Numbered from the stretch's first letter, positions 1-10,038 are shown. The stretch is DNA of 64,000 nucleotides from Sycon ciliatum (GCF_964019385.1 NC_088649.1:24892802-24956801), one strand, 5' to 3'. The notes: generated from the sequence alone by a model not told the origin. Numbers and translations are program-made.

Positions 1-299
1 AAACGTACGTCGCAATCGAGCTATGTCGTTGCTGTGTCATCATCTATGTACCATGCGCTACTTGATGTACCAGCCTGCTATGCATCGACCAGGCGCCAGG
101 CGCGAACTGATGGTGGTGGTGGTGAGAAGGAGAGCTCTGTGCCAGAACTTTGCAGCCTAGAGAGCGGGTGTGGGCAGGCGTGTGTTTACCGCCATATTGC
201 CAGGTGTGTCTTTACCACCATATTTATCAACCAAAATTACATCTAGTCTGAAAAAAAATAAAAAAAATAAAAAAATAAAATAAAATAAATAAAAATAAA

Positions 300-810
300 A
301 TTCTTTGAAAGCCCTATTTGACTATGCATTGTGGCCAGCGGTTTTTGATGGTACGGGACGGTACGGGATAGGTACGGGACAGGTACGATCGAGGGTAATA
401 CGACACCGTCTACCGCCTTGATGACGGCAAAAAAAGCATAGGGATGTTATAATTTTTTCAATTCTCCTATTTTTTTTTCAGGCATATCCTGGGATTCGAA
501 CCCGCACTATCGCCCTAGATGCATCCCCCCATACACTTTGCATTCACACCCATTCTTCCAAGTTGCTTCACGTTATGATCTTGCGTTTGAAAGCCCTATT
601 TGAATATTGCGGCCAGCTGTATGTGGCCAGCTGTGTTTGGTGGTACGGTATGGTAAGGGACAGATACGGAGTAGTGCCAGGCGTGACACAAACACACAAA
701 CAAACAAACACACAAATACCAAATTAAAGCTGTGTGGACCCTGGCTAGCGCCAGACTTTACTGAAGTAATGTCTTCTGCATAGCTACGGGAACTAACACG
801 CTATAAAGAG
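300..810. repeat. Dispersed repeat R1 with tRNA-like T-arm
   Basis: This block shares long stretches with 10,300-10,640, 38,060-38,740 and 38,820-39,250: the fall to 'ccagctgtatgtggccagctgtg', a run of 'ggtacgggacaggtacg' motifs and the segment ending 'taatgtcttctgcatagctacggg'. At 488-506 the minus strand reads like a tRNA T-arm (GGGTTCGAATCCC), so part of the repeat is probably a tRNA-derived SINE. Copies occur in both orientations. Bases 1-300 hold only A-rich low-complexity sequence and no supported gene. Confidence 0.55.
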
Positions 811-1065
811 TATTAAGAGAGCATGTCTGAGAATACCAAAGTTTGTGTGCTAGTGGATCTCTCCGATTTTGCTCAACATTTCCAGGTACGTTCCTGTTGG
901 GGTGTTTATCGATTGTGCAAAGCCCTTGAAAAAGTTTCAGGGAACCTTGAAACTACCATACCCCTCAGCAATGGCCGAAATATCACATTTTTATGTTTCC
1001 AATAAAAAGTCACTCCACAGCGTTTACAAACAAGCTACGAACAAAACTCCATCAAGCCAACATTG

Positions 1066-1863
1066 CCTCACCTTCGAAGACTTCCTGGACCAGTATCGCT
1101 TAGCCCCGCCATGATCCTGAAAGACCAGGGCCATCACCCCCTGATGCCACAAATGATCATCTCGAAATGTGCCAATTTTCAAGCTCTGGCAAAACAGCCA
1201 CCTGGGTCTTCACCAACTCATCACCCACACACCCTATTGTTACGCGCAAACAGATCGATCGCCTCCGGCTCTGCTTGACCTTGTCATCACCAATACTCCC
1301 CATCTAGTCACCACTCCCGAAGTACTGCCTCCGCCCTCCAACCACTGTCCAGTACTTTGAGGCTATGAGAACGGACGTCTGGTTTCAGCCCCTCCGAGAG
1401 TGCATAGGTGGCGTCAGTTGTATGGAAAGCGCCTGGCACTCTTGGCACTCCTATACCAATGGGAGTAACCAGCGCCACTTGGCCATGCGAACATTGAAGT
1501 CGGGAAGAAAGCAGACCACGAAGCATTGGTTCACTGCCCAGCACAAGCGAATGCACCGGAAAAAAAACCGTATTTTCAAATTAGCCCAGAGAACGAAAGC
1601 ACTGGAAGACTGGATAGCGTACAAGATGGTGAGAAATGCTCTTACAAACAGTCTTGAACGCAGCAAATCCCACTATTTTGAAGAGCTTTGCTTGCGGATT
1701 GGTAGCGACACAAACTCTTACAAATTGTATTGTGTTTTGTATTTGTATTTTGGATTCCATTCTAGCTCAATAATTCCCCTGTCATAGTTCTGTTTATCAT
1801 GTTCAGCATAAGCGAAGTTGTGAATCATGCTTCAATGATTGACTCCAACGCGTACATGCAAGC

Positions 1864-1905
<42 letters not shown>

Positions 1906-2268
1906 TTTTGGATTCTCCACAGGCCTTAGCCTAAATCGAGTCTCCGTTGGCCGAGGCCAATACAATTGCCCAGATCAGCAAGATACGAGCGACCATCCTG
2001 ACCCTGGTTGATGAATGTGGAGATGCGGCTTGTGATTCTTCTAAAGCAGAAGCACTGGCCCGGTGCTTCAAAATCGAGTTCTCCCCACACCCATCATTTG
2101 ACCCGTATGCTAGCACCCTACCGCCAGCACAATTTACACCAGATCTCCAGTGTCAATTGCTTAACATAACCCAGCACGAAGTCTCCCGCAAGCTGCGCAC
2201 TCTGCCCAAGCACAAGTCTGTGGGCTGGGGATGTCATGAACGTCCTACTGAGAGAACTGGCACCTAAT
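1066..2268 (+). pseudogene. Broken non-LTR retrotransposon (LINE) fragment
   Basis: Short plus-strand reading frames carry pieces of a LINE ORF2. Around 1270-1355 a segment reads LDLVITNTPHLVTTPEVLPP followed by NHCPV, the usual C-terminal block of the apurinic-type endonuclease (LDLVxTN...SDHxPV). Around 1500-1700 a basic region (KRMHRKKNRIFKLAQRTKAL) matches the linker before the RT. Around 2050-2250 a segment ends RKLRTLPKHKSVGWG, the RT entry motif (L..L...KSxGxDG). The frames shift between pieces and an (ATA)n tract at 1,866-1,903 interrupts the copy. No catalytic RT motif is present. Clade cannot be set beyond CR1/Jockey-like. Confidence 0.6.
1866..1903. repeat. (ATA)n microsatellite
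   Basis: An uninterrupted run of ATA triplets inside the broken LINE. A second short (AAT)n tract follows the LINE fragment at about 2267-2280. Confidence 0.9.
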
Positions 2269-2483
2269 AATAATAATAATTAAAAAGCTTCCGTGGGGAT
2301 AAAAATGTAATTAACGCAATAAATAGAGTAAGCTGCGCACTCAGTACAAACACCATGAGCAAAACTTGTTTTCATGTAAATAACGAAGCTTGTTCTTAAA
2401 CGTTTTCGTCGCAATCTCTACAGAGGATTACTGGCAAATAAACATTAGCTCTAAACTCAATATATATATATATATATATATAT

Positions 2484-2639
2484 ACTCAATCTGCGGACAG
2501 AACTGTTTCGTCCTTTGTGGACTCGTCAGCGCAGCACAGAGGAAATGAGGCCGAACCTGATAGCAATGGAAATAAAAATTTCCAATCAGGCCCGAACGTA
2601 CCTTGCCAGAGTGCTCAAACTGACAAGTCAGTGAGCTCT
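2484..2639 (-). mobile_element. Solo, partial retrozyme unit between TA microsatellites
   Basis: About 156 bp matching the first 157 bp of the 226-bp unit of the 5.8-8.7 kb array. The last ~69 bp of the unit are absent. TA dinucleotide tracts flank both sides (2,458-2,484 and 2,639-2,656). The left edge falls at the same base of the unit as the left edge of the large array, directly after a TA tract. It carries a full hammerhead motif on the minus strand. Confidence 0.8.
2491..2534 (-). ncRNA. Hammerhead ribozyme (type I), solo copy
   Basis: Read on the minus strand the 44 nt are identical to the array ribozymes: stem I CTGCG/CGCAG, core CTGACGA, stem II GTCC with loop ACAAA and GGAC, then GAAA, a short stem III (ACAG/CTGT or ACA/TGT) and cleavage after GTC. 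All conserved catalytic nucleotides are present. Confidence 0.85.
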
Positions 2640-2661
2640 ATATATATATATATATTTAAAT

Positions 2662-3860
2662 AGAGAGGTAGGCGAACAAAATTTATATACACACAACAAC
2701 AAGGTTGTCAGTTTCATAATACCAAAAGCTTTTCACCCATTTTCATCAGTGGTTACATGGGAATGAGCAAGAACGAAAACGAAGCCAGAATTTATACTGG
2801 GGGTAGAGAATCAGCAAGAATATTCTTACGCGCCTCAAGTTCACACTACACTACCATAAGAATGTATGGAGCAGTGGAAAAATGCGGGAAACAACACATG
2901 AGGGGAATGCAGTACCAGAACAAACACGTGATAAAGTTGTCAGTCCGGTTGCAGCTTGAACAGCCGTAGCACCTTGATGTGCTTCTTTTGTCGACACAGT
3001 TCTGGCCTCAAACTGCGAATGTACAGCGCCTCCAGTGTGAATCGGTGCGCGCTGTTTCGGGCTGGTGTGATCACACTGAAGCTGCTGCTGCGTTCCTGTG
3101 GGATGCATTCAGGCTGCGCCTGCAAATGCTTTGTGATGGCGCTATCACTTGTTGCCACACGTTTGTCAGGCGGCTTCTTGTACAGCTTGTCTGGGATATG
3201 CTGCTTGATCCTTTCCGAGAATCGCTGACATGTCTCACCAACGTACGTCCGCTCACAGCGACAAGCATACTTATAAATAAAATTACTATTTTCAAGAGTT
3301 GGTGAAACATCCTTCGCGATAGACCTGAATGCGGGTCTGGTTGTATAAATTACAATGGGGGATACTGTAGGATAGCAGTTCAAAATTGCAGCTTTAATCT
3401 TTTTGCGGAAGGCAATGCAATTTTGCCCTTTCCACGGCAATTTTGTGATAATACGCGTTGCAGGTTCAAGTTGTGCAGAAGCTGTATCTGGGCTAGGTTC
3501 AAGAACGCTTGTCATGACTCGCTTGAGTACTTTGAGTGGGTAACCGTTAGAACACAGAATATCCTCTAGCTTAGCAATTTCAGCTGATAATAGTGATGGT
3601 GAGCAGATGGTTTTAGCTCTAAAAGTTAATGATCTGATCAAATTGATTTTGTTTCTAATGTCACAAAACGAGTCCCAGCGGGTGTAAAGACCTGTGAACG
3701 TCGGTTTTCTATATACTGATTCTCTACCCCCAGTATAAATTCTGGCTTCGTTTTCGTTCTTGCTCATTCCCATGTAACCACTGATGAAAATGGGTGAAAA
3801 GCTTTTGGTATTATGAAACTGACAACCTTGTTGTTGTGTATATATATATATATATATATA
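2662..3860 (-). mobile_element. Penelope-like element, copy 1, 5'-truncated
   Basis: A minus-strand PLE remnant bounded by inverted arms of about 125 bp (about 2,686-2,814 and 3,717-3,840), each abutting TA-rich sequence. The arms contain the stretch around 'ccactgatgaaaatgggtg' and 'cccccagtataaattctgg'. Between them lies the end of the PLE protein (RT thumb to GIY-YIG). Only the last third of a normal PLE is present. Direct continuation into a second copy at 3,861 suggests tandem or template-switched insertion. Confidence 0.8.
2940..3717 (-). pseudogene. PLE reverse transcriptase C-terminus plus GIY-YIG endonuclease
   Basis: The minus-strand frame (open to 3,881, but only to about 3,717 is PLE coding) begins at VYRKPTFTGLYTRWDSF, a typical PLE RT thumb block, passes a linker (LTFRAKTICSP, RIITKLPWKGQNC) and ends in a GIY-YIG domain: FIYKYACRCERTYVGETCQR, then RFSERIKQHI, and a C-terminal FTLEALYIRSLRPELC motif before LQPD-stop. 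YVGET is the second strand of the GIY-YIG fold and the E of FTLEALYI fits the metal-binding glutamate. The palm and fingers of the RT are missing, so it cannot reverse-transcribe. It acts, in whole elements, as the target-nicking nuclease for retrotransposition. Confidence 0.8.
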
Positions 3861-4916
3861 AATAGAGAGGTAGGCGAACAAAATTTATATACACACAACA
3901 ACAAGGTTGTAAGTTTCATAACACTAAAAGCTTTTCACCCATTTTCATCAGTAGGTACATGGGAATGAGCAAGAACGAAAACGAAGCCAGAATTTATACT
4001 GGGGGTAGAGAATCAGCAAGAATATTCTTACGCGCCTCAAGTTCACACTACACTACCATAAGAATGTATGGAGCAGTGGAAAAATGCGGGAAACAACACA
4101 TGAAGGGAATGCAGTACCAGAACAAACACGTGATAAAGTTGTCAGTCCGGTTGCAGCTTGAACAGCCGCAGCACCTTGATGTGCTTCTTTTGTCGACACA
4201 GCTCTGGCCTCAAACTGCGAATGTACAGCGCCTCCAGTGTGAATCTGTGCGCGCTGTTCCGGGCTGGTGTGATCACACTGAAGCTGCTGTTGCGTTCCTG
4301 CGGGATGCACTCAGGTTGCGCCTGCAAATGCTTTGTGATGGCGCTATCACTTGTCGCCACACGTTTGTCAGGCGGCTTCTTGTACAGCTTGTCTGGGATA
4401 TGCTGCTTGATCCTTTCCGAGAATCGCTGACATGTCTCACCAACGTACGTCCGCTCACAGCGACACGCATACTTATAAATAAAATTACTATTTTCAAGCA
4501 GGAACGCAACAGCAGCTTCAGTGTGATCACACCAGCCCGGAACAGCGCGCACAGATTCACACTGGAGGCGCTGTACATTCGCAGTTTGAGGCCAGAGCTG
4601 TGTCGACAAAAGAAGCACATCAAGGTGCTGCGGCTGTTCAAGCTGCAACCGGACTGACAACTTTATCACGTGTTTGTTCTGGTACTGCATTCCCTTCATG
4701 TGTTGTTTCCCGCATTTTTCCACTGCTCCATACATTCTTATGGTAGTGTAGTGTGAACTTGAGGCGCGTAAGAATATTCTTGCTGATTCTCTACCCCCAG
4801 TATAAATTCTGGCTTCGTTTTCGTTCTTGCTCATTCCCATGTACCTACTGATGAAAATGGGTGAAAAGCTTTTAGTGTTATGAAACTTACAACCTTGTTG
4901 TTGTGTGTATATATGT
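3861..4916. mobile_element. Penelope-like element, copy 2, folded into a ~1 kb palindrome
   Basis: Two arms of about 410 bp (3,890-4,302 and 4,498-4,907) are inverted copies with no mismatch I could find, separated by about 195 bp. Each arm holds the PLE 3' end: the C-terminal coding piece ending LRLFKLQPD-stop and the terminal repeat. Because of the palindrome, the plus and minus strands both contain a 232-codon reading frame starting MGMSKNENEARIYTGG and ending LFKLQPD; most of the first half of each is antisense translation, not a real protein. The spacer adds the YVGET part of GIY-YIG on the minus strand. Confidence 0.8.
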
Positions 4917-5043
4917 ATAGATTATAGACCGGTTAGGAGGTCTATACAGGATATATAGACCGAGTAAAAGACCGAGGTCCCCCGAGGTCTTTTACGAGGT
5001 CTATATATCCTGTATAGACCAACTATGAGGTCTATAATCTATT
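4917..5043. repeat. Palindrome built from GGTCTATA / TATAGACC
   Basis: Two arms of about 60 bp pair almost fully; the arms share 'ggtctatacaggatatatagacc' and are composed of an 8-mer and its complement used repeatedly. The centre is 'aggtcccccgaggtc'. It starts right at the end of the PLE palindrome. No coding content. Could be a foldback MITE. Confidence 0.75.
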
Positions 5044-5167
5044 TATCGTGTTCTCCACCCAATAGTTTCTCTTCATATACGACATACCCTTGTAATTCTA
5101 GTATTATACTATAGCCTATACCGCATTGTACGGCATTGCAGGATCAAGGTCATTGTTTAAACTAGGT

Positions 5168-5256
5168 TCAGCATCGGTGGCACAGTGGCTGGGTGGTAAG
5201 GAAGAGTAACTGAGATTCACATGGTTGTGGGTTCAAATCCCATCTTGTGTATTTCT
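5168..5256 (+). mobile_element. tRNA-derived SINE head
   Basis: A box-like TGGCACAGTGG followed by GGGTGGTAAG, and a B box GGTTCAAATCC at about 5,229-5,240, with spacing of a class II (Ser/Leu-like) tRNA. The T-arm 'gtgggttcaaatcccat' is well formed. Flanks are T-rich. Anticodon arm is not a clean tRNA fold, so a SINE or pseudo-tRNA is likelier than a functional tRNA. Confidence 0.5.
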
Positions 5257-5321
5257 GCTTTCTTCAAAAATTTCTTTTTCTAAGTTGGAGAGAAAATTTC
5301 TAAGTCCAAGAAATTCTAAGG

Positions 5322-5430
5322 AGTCAAATATAAGTAGTCAAATATATTGTGTATTTGACTAAGCAGTCAAATACGCGATATATTTGACCGCTTAGGTATC
5401 AGGGAAATTAGTGGGGTCAAATACTAAGAA
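5322..5430. repeat. Palindrome built from AGTCAAATA / TATTTGACT
   Basis: Repeated copies of 'gtcaaata' and its complement form an inverted repeat whose core is 5,337-5,388. Architecture mirrors the GGTCTATA palindrome 300 bp upstream but with an unrelated motif. The segment 5,446-5,780 holds TA tracts and no recognisable gene. Confidence 0.6.
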
Positions 5431-5780
5431 GGCGATAAATATATATATATATATACTCAACTCAACACACTGCAAGAAGGAGTCGATAATGAAACTGCAG
5501 GTTGAGACTACTTCACCTCGAGGTCAAAGTTCACGCCGCGATGACCTTTGTAAACAAGGCTACGTCTAGACGTCTCAAACAAGACCAAGGGGTCACGCCA
5601 CGGGGAGGTGACGACCTTGGAGAACACGATGTGTTTCGAAAGCGGAAAGACGCCCCCGTCATGGTGAGTCTTTTGTTTGTTCGGGTTTGGAATCTTTCGA
5701 CTATGATATCAGATTGAGATGTGAATGCCTTTCTTCTATTGAAAGGTCGATGAGACGGAGGATTTATATATATATATATA

Positions 5781-8720
5781 CTCAATCTGCGGACAGAACT
5801 GTTTCGTCCTTTGTGGACTCGTCAGCGCAGCACAGAGGAAATGAGGCGGAACCTGATAGCAATGGAAATAAAAATTTCCAATCAGGCCTGAACGTACCTT
5901 GCCAGAGTGCTCAAACTGACAAGTCAGTGAGCTCTGCATAAAGCAAGCAGCAAAGGCACTACCCCACGCAAGAGTGCTCAACTGCTACAAGAGCAGGAGC
6001 GAAATACTCAATCTGCGGACAGAACTGTTTCGTCCTTTGTGGACTCGTCAGCGCAGCACAGAGGAAATGAGGCGGAACCTGATAGCAATGGAAATAAAAA
6101 TTTCCAATCAGGCCCGAACGTACCTTGCCAGAGTGCTCAAACTGACAAGTCAGTGAGCTCTGCATAAAGCAAGCAGCAAAGGCACTACCCCACGCAAGAG
6201 TGCTCAACTGCTACAAGAGCAGGAGCGAAATACTCAATCTGCGGACAGAACTGTTTCGTCCTTTGTGGACTCGTCAGCGCAGCACAGAGGAAATGAGGCG
6301 GAACCTGATAGCAATGGAAATAAAAATTTCCAATCAGGCCCGAACGTACCTTGCCAGAGTGCTCAAACTGACAAGTCAGTGAGCTCTGCATAAAGCAAGC
6401 AGCAAAGGCACTACCCCACGCAAGAGTGCTCAACTGCTACAAGAGCAGGAGCGAAATACTCAATCTGCGGACAGAACTGTTTCGTCCTTTGTGGACTCGT
6501 CAGCGCAGCACAGAGGAAATGAGGCGGAACCTGATAGCAATGGAAATAAAAATTTCCAATCAGGCCCGAACGTACCTTGCCAGAGTGCTCAAACTGACAA
6601 GTCAGTGAGCTCTGCATAAAGCAAGCAGCAAAGGCACTACCCCACGCAAGAGTGCTCAACTGCTACAAGAGCAGGAGCGAAATACTCAATCTGCGGACAG
6701 AACTGTTTCGTCCTTTGTGGACTCGTCAGCGCAGCACAGAGGAAATGAGGCGGAACCTGATAGCAATGGAAATAAAAATTTCCAATCAGGCCCGAACGTA
6801 CCTTGCCAGAGTGCTCAAACTGACAAGTCAGTGAGCTCTGCATAAAGCAAGCAGCAAAGGCACTACCCCACGCAAGAGTGCTCAACTGCTACAAGAGCAG
6901 GAGCGAAATACTCAATCTGCGGACAGAACTGTTTCGTCCTTTGTGGACTCGTCAGCGCAGCACAGAGGAAATGAGGCGGAACCTGATAGCAATGGAAATA
7001 AAAATTTCCAATCAGGCCCGAACGTACCTTGCCAGAGTGCTCAAACTGACAAGTCAGTGAGCTCTGCATAAAGCAAGCAGCAAAGGCACTATCCCACGCA
7101 AGAGTGCTCAACTGCTACAAGAGCAGGAGCGAAATACTCAATCTGCGGACAGAACTGTTTCGTCCTTTGTGGACTCGTCAGCGCAGCACAGAGGAAATGA
7201 GGCGGAACCTGATAGCAATGGAAATAAAAATTTCCAATCAGGCCCGAACGTACCTTGCCAGAGTGCTCAAACTGACAAGTCAGTGAGCTCTGCATAAAGC
7301 AAGCAGCAAAGGCACTACCCCACGCAAGAGTGCTCAACTGCTACAAGAGCAGGAGCGAAATACTCAATCTGCGGACAGAACTGTTTCGTCCTTTGTGGAC
7401 TCGTCAGCGCAGCACAGAGGAAATGAGGCGGAACCTGATAGCAATGGAAATAAAAATTTCCAATCAGGCCCGAACGTACCTTGCCAGAGTGCTCAAACTG
7501 ACAAGTCAGTGAGCTCTGCATAAAGCAAGCAGCAAAGGCACTACCCCACGCAAGAGTGCTCAACTGCTACAAGAGCAGGAGCGAAATACTCAATCTGCGG
7601 ACAGAACTGTTTCGTCCTTTGTGGACTCGTCAGCGCAGCACAGAGGAAATGAGGCGGAACCTGATAGCAATGGAAATAAAAATTTCCAATCAGGCCCGAA
7701 CGTACCTTGCCAGAGTGCTCAAACTGACAAGTCAGTGAGCTCTGCATAAAGCAAGCAGCAAAGGCACTATCCCACGCAAGAGTGCTCAACTGCTACAAGA
7801 GCAGGAGCGAAATACTCAATCTGCGGACAGAACTGTTTCGTCCTTTGTGGACTCGTCAGCGCAGCACAGAGGAAATGAGGCGGAACCTGATAGCAATGGA
7901 AATAAAAATTTCCAATCAGGCCCGAACGTACCTTGCCAGAGTGCTCAAACTGACAAGTCAGTGAGCTCTGCATAAAGCAAGCAGCAAAGGCACTACCCCA
8001 CGCAAGAGTGCTCAACTGCTACAAGAGCAGGAGCGAAATACTCAATCTGCGGACAGAACTGTTTCGTCCTTTGTGGACTCGTCAGCGCAGCACAGAGGAA
8101 ATGAGGCGGAACCTGATAGCAATGGAAATAAAAATTTCCAATCAGGCCCGAACGTACCTTGCCAGAGTGCTCAAACTGACAAGTCAGTGAGCTCTGCATA
8201 AAGCAAGCAGCAAAGGCACTACCCCACGCAAGAGTGCTCAACTGCTACAAGAGCAGGAGCGAAATACTCAATCTGCGGACAGAACTGTTTCGTCCTTTGT
8301 GGACTCGTCAGCGCAGCACAGAGGAAATGAGGCGGAACCTGATAGCAATGGAAATAAAAATTTCCAATCAGGCCCGAACGTACCTTGCCAGAGTGCTCAA
8401 ACTGACAAGTCAGTGAGCTCTGCATAAAGCAAGCAGCAAAGGCACTACCCCACGCAAGAGTGCTCAACTGCTACAAGAGCAGGAGCGAAATACTCAATCT
8501 GCGGACAGAACTGTTTCGTCCTTTGTGGACTCGTCAGCGCAGCACAGAGGAAATGAGGCGGAACCTGATAGCAATGGAAATAAAAATTTCCAATCAGGCC
8601 CGAACGTACCTTGCCAGAGTGCTCAAACTGACAAGTCAGTGAGCTCTGCATAAAGCAAGCAGCAAAGGCACTACCCCACGCAAGAGTGCTCAACTGCTAC
8701 AAGAGCAGGAGCGAAATACT
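5781..8720 (-). mobile_element. Retrozyme tandem array, 13 x 226 bp
   Basis: 2,940 bp made of thirteen head-to-tail units of 226 bp plus two bases, nearly identical to one another. I see only a handful of single-base differences: unit 1 has caggcctg for caggcccg, and units 6 and 9 share one C-to-T near 7,091 and 7,769. Both ends abut TA microsatellites (5,767-5,780; 8,721-8,728). Each unit carries a 44-nt type I hammerhead on the minus strand and a strong hairpin on either strand (CCTGAT...ATCAGG enclosing TGGAAAT/ATTTCCA). No protein is encoded; the 60- and 82-codon frames repeated in every unit are chance frames. Known animal retrozymes are noncoding 150-450 nt tandem units with hammerheads that yield small circular RNAs. 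Minus-strand transcription and self-cleavage would release 226-nt monomers. Confidence 0.9.
5787..5830 (-). ncRNA. Hammerhead ribozyme (type I), first of 13 array copies
   Basis: Minus-strand reading: stem I CTGCG with CGCAG (plus an outer CTC/GAG pairing across an internal loop TGTG/ATT, the place where tertiary contacts with loop II form in natural type I hammerheads); core CTGACGA; stem II GTCC, loop ACAAA, GGAC; core GAAA; short stem III ACAG/CTGT; cleavage after GTC, that is between plus positions 5,791 and 5,792. Every invariant nucleotide is present. Identical copies start at 6013, 6239, 6465, 6691, 6917, 7143, 7369, 7595, 7821, 8047, 8273 and 8499, each 44 nt, all on the minus strand. 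Confidence 0.92.
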
Positions 8721-8728
8721 ATATATAT

Positions 8729-8780
8729 GAGGGTCCCTGGTTCGAGTCCTGGTACGTGACAGTCAATTTTTTCTTCAGAC
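8729..8780 (+). mobile_element. Truncated tRNA-derived SINE piece
   Basis: Contains the B-box/T-arm 'ggttcgagtcctggtacgtgac' followed by a T-rich run. The same head and tail style occurs in the fuller copy at 29,612-29,700. The A-box half is missing here. Confidence 0.45.
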
Positions 8781-8876
8781 TTTTCCCGTTTGTCTCTTTC
8801 CCTCAAACCAGTTAATATATATATATATATATACAATATATACACTCAGACACAAAGGATCTCCAAGTTTCTCACT

Positions 8877-8918
8877 GTTGCTACTCTGAGTTTCGTGCAA
8901 AAGCACTCTTCAGGCAAC
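8877..8918 (-). ncRNA. PLE hammerhead ribozyme, left arm
   Basis: Minus strand: stem I GTTGC/GCAAC, core CTGAAGA (fits CUGANGA), stem II GTGC-TTTT-GCAC with all pairs, core GAAA, very short stem III (ACT/AGT, loop CAG), cleavage after GTA. Same sequence as the right-arm copy. Confidence 0.82.
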
Positions 8919-9086
8919 TTACTCTTCTCTCACATCAGTATCCCTTTACATACCAGAAAAGACGAAAAGAAGCACCCTAGGTGGGAATCACAGGTGGGGA
9001 AAAGGAGCACGCTAGCCAGTCTAGGTGGGAATCACAGGTGAAGATAAATTTTTGCCGACGCAAGAAATACTTCTATTGTTCTATAT

Positions 9087-9111
<25 letters not shown>

Positions 9112-9118
<7 letters not shown>

Positions 9119-9772
9119 ACACGAAAGAGGACCATCATTTGGTTTAACCCACCGTACAGCCAATCCGTGAAGACTGATGTTGGCGCGACATTCCTGAGAC
9201 TTGTCAAGCGCCATTTCCCAGAAGGATCTGCTCTAAGAAAAATATTTAACAAAAACACGCTCAAAGTCAGCTACAGCTGTTCGCCTAACTTAGCCTCAAT
9301 AATCAAGGGCCACAACGCGAAAGTCCTCAGACAGCCGGAAGAAAAGAGATGTAACTGCCGTGTCAAAGCAAACTGCCCACTCAACGGGGACTGCAACGCC
9401 AGCGAGATAGTGTACGAAGCTACAGTGGACTCCAATCTCAGCCGGAAGAAGTATATCGGCATCTCCGAAACCCCGTTCAAACTCCGGTTCAACAACCACA
9501 CGTCATCGTTCCGGAATGCCCCACACAGAAACAGCACAGAATTGTCGAAGCATGCATGGGCATTGAAAGAGGCAGGTGAAGGCGTCAACATCTCGTGGAG
9601 AATCAGGCAGAGATCCAGCGCCTACAAAAGAACCTCGAAGCGGTGCAACCTATGCCTATCGGAGAAGATCGCCATAATGAAGAGTGACAAGGCATCGCTC
9701 CTCAACACCAGATGCAGCCTGGTCACAAAATGTCGCCACAGCACCAAGTACCTCCTATCGGAGGTGACCTGA
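9112..9772 (+). pseudogene. PLE post-RT linker and GIY-YIG endonuclease domain
   Basis: The open frame runs from 8,981 but its start crosses the arm and a TA tract; PLE-like coding begins near 9,112 (IIWFNPPYSQSVKTDVG). Next come HFPEGSALRKIFNKNT and a Cys-rich linker (CNCRVKANCPLNGDC, a zinc-binding-like CxC...C...C) typical of Neptune-type PLEs. The GIY-YIG part follows: YEATV, KKYIGISETPFKLRFNNH, then NSTELSKHAWALKE, CNLCLSEKIAIM and a C-terminal KCRHSTKYLL. Stop at 9,772. No in-frame breaks within this part. The RT domain is missing, so the protein as encoded is a fragment. The copy at 36,668-36,940 belongs to the same family. Confidence 0.8.
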
Positions 9773-10038
9773 ACTGTAGACTGCGCTTGCTATCTGTCAC
9801 ACAGATACAGAACTCCTGCTATCTAATGTGCATGCATCCTACTGCCACACTTCACTTTATGCACACCACCCGGCCTGCGCGATTGCTCACACTACCACAC
9901 TTGCCACATTTATCTTCACCTGTGATTCCCACCTAAACTGGCTAGCGTGCTTCTTTTCCCCACCTGTGATTCCCACCTAGGGTGCTTCTTTTCGTCTTTT
10001 CTGGTATGTAAAGGGATACTGATGTGAGAGAAGAGTAA

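Noticed and set aside
823-885. Short first exon MSENTKVCVLVDLSDFAQHF with donor gtacgt
   Set aside because: No partner exon, no domain, and it lies among repeat and LINE sequence; the donor match may be chance.
2690-2765. CTGATGA and GAAA in the terminal arms of the 2.7-4.9 kb PLE copies as a hammerhead
   Set aside because: No pairing exists for stem II (AAATGGGT) and stem III would have no loop; only four possible stem I pairs. Not convincing as a ribozyme.
3959-4840. Two identical 232-codon proteins on opposite strands
   Set aside because: They come from translating both strands of a PLE palindrome; only the C-terminal LRLFKLQPD part is genuine PLE coding.
5781-8720. Repeated 60- and 82-codon reading frames, one per 226-bp unit, looking like a tandem gene family or a CRISPR array
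   Set aside because: They are chance frames in identical noncoding units. The unit is explained by hammerhead and hairpin structure, the units lack unique spacers, and the setting is eukaryotic.
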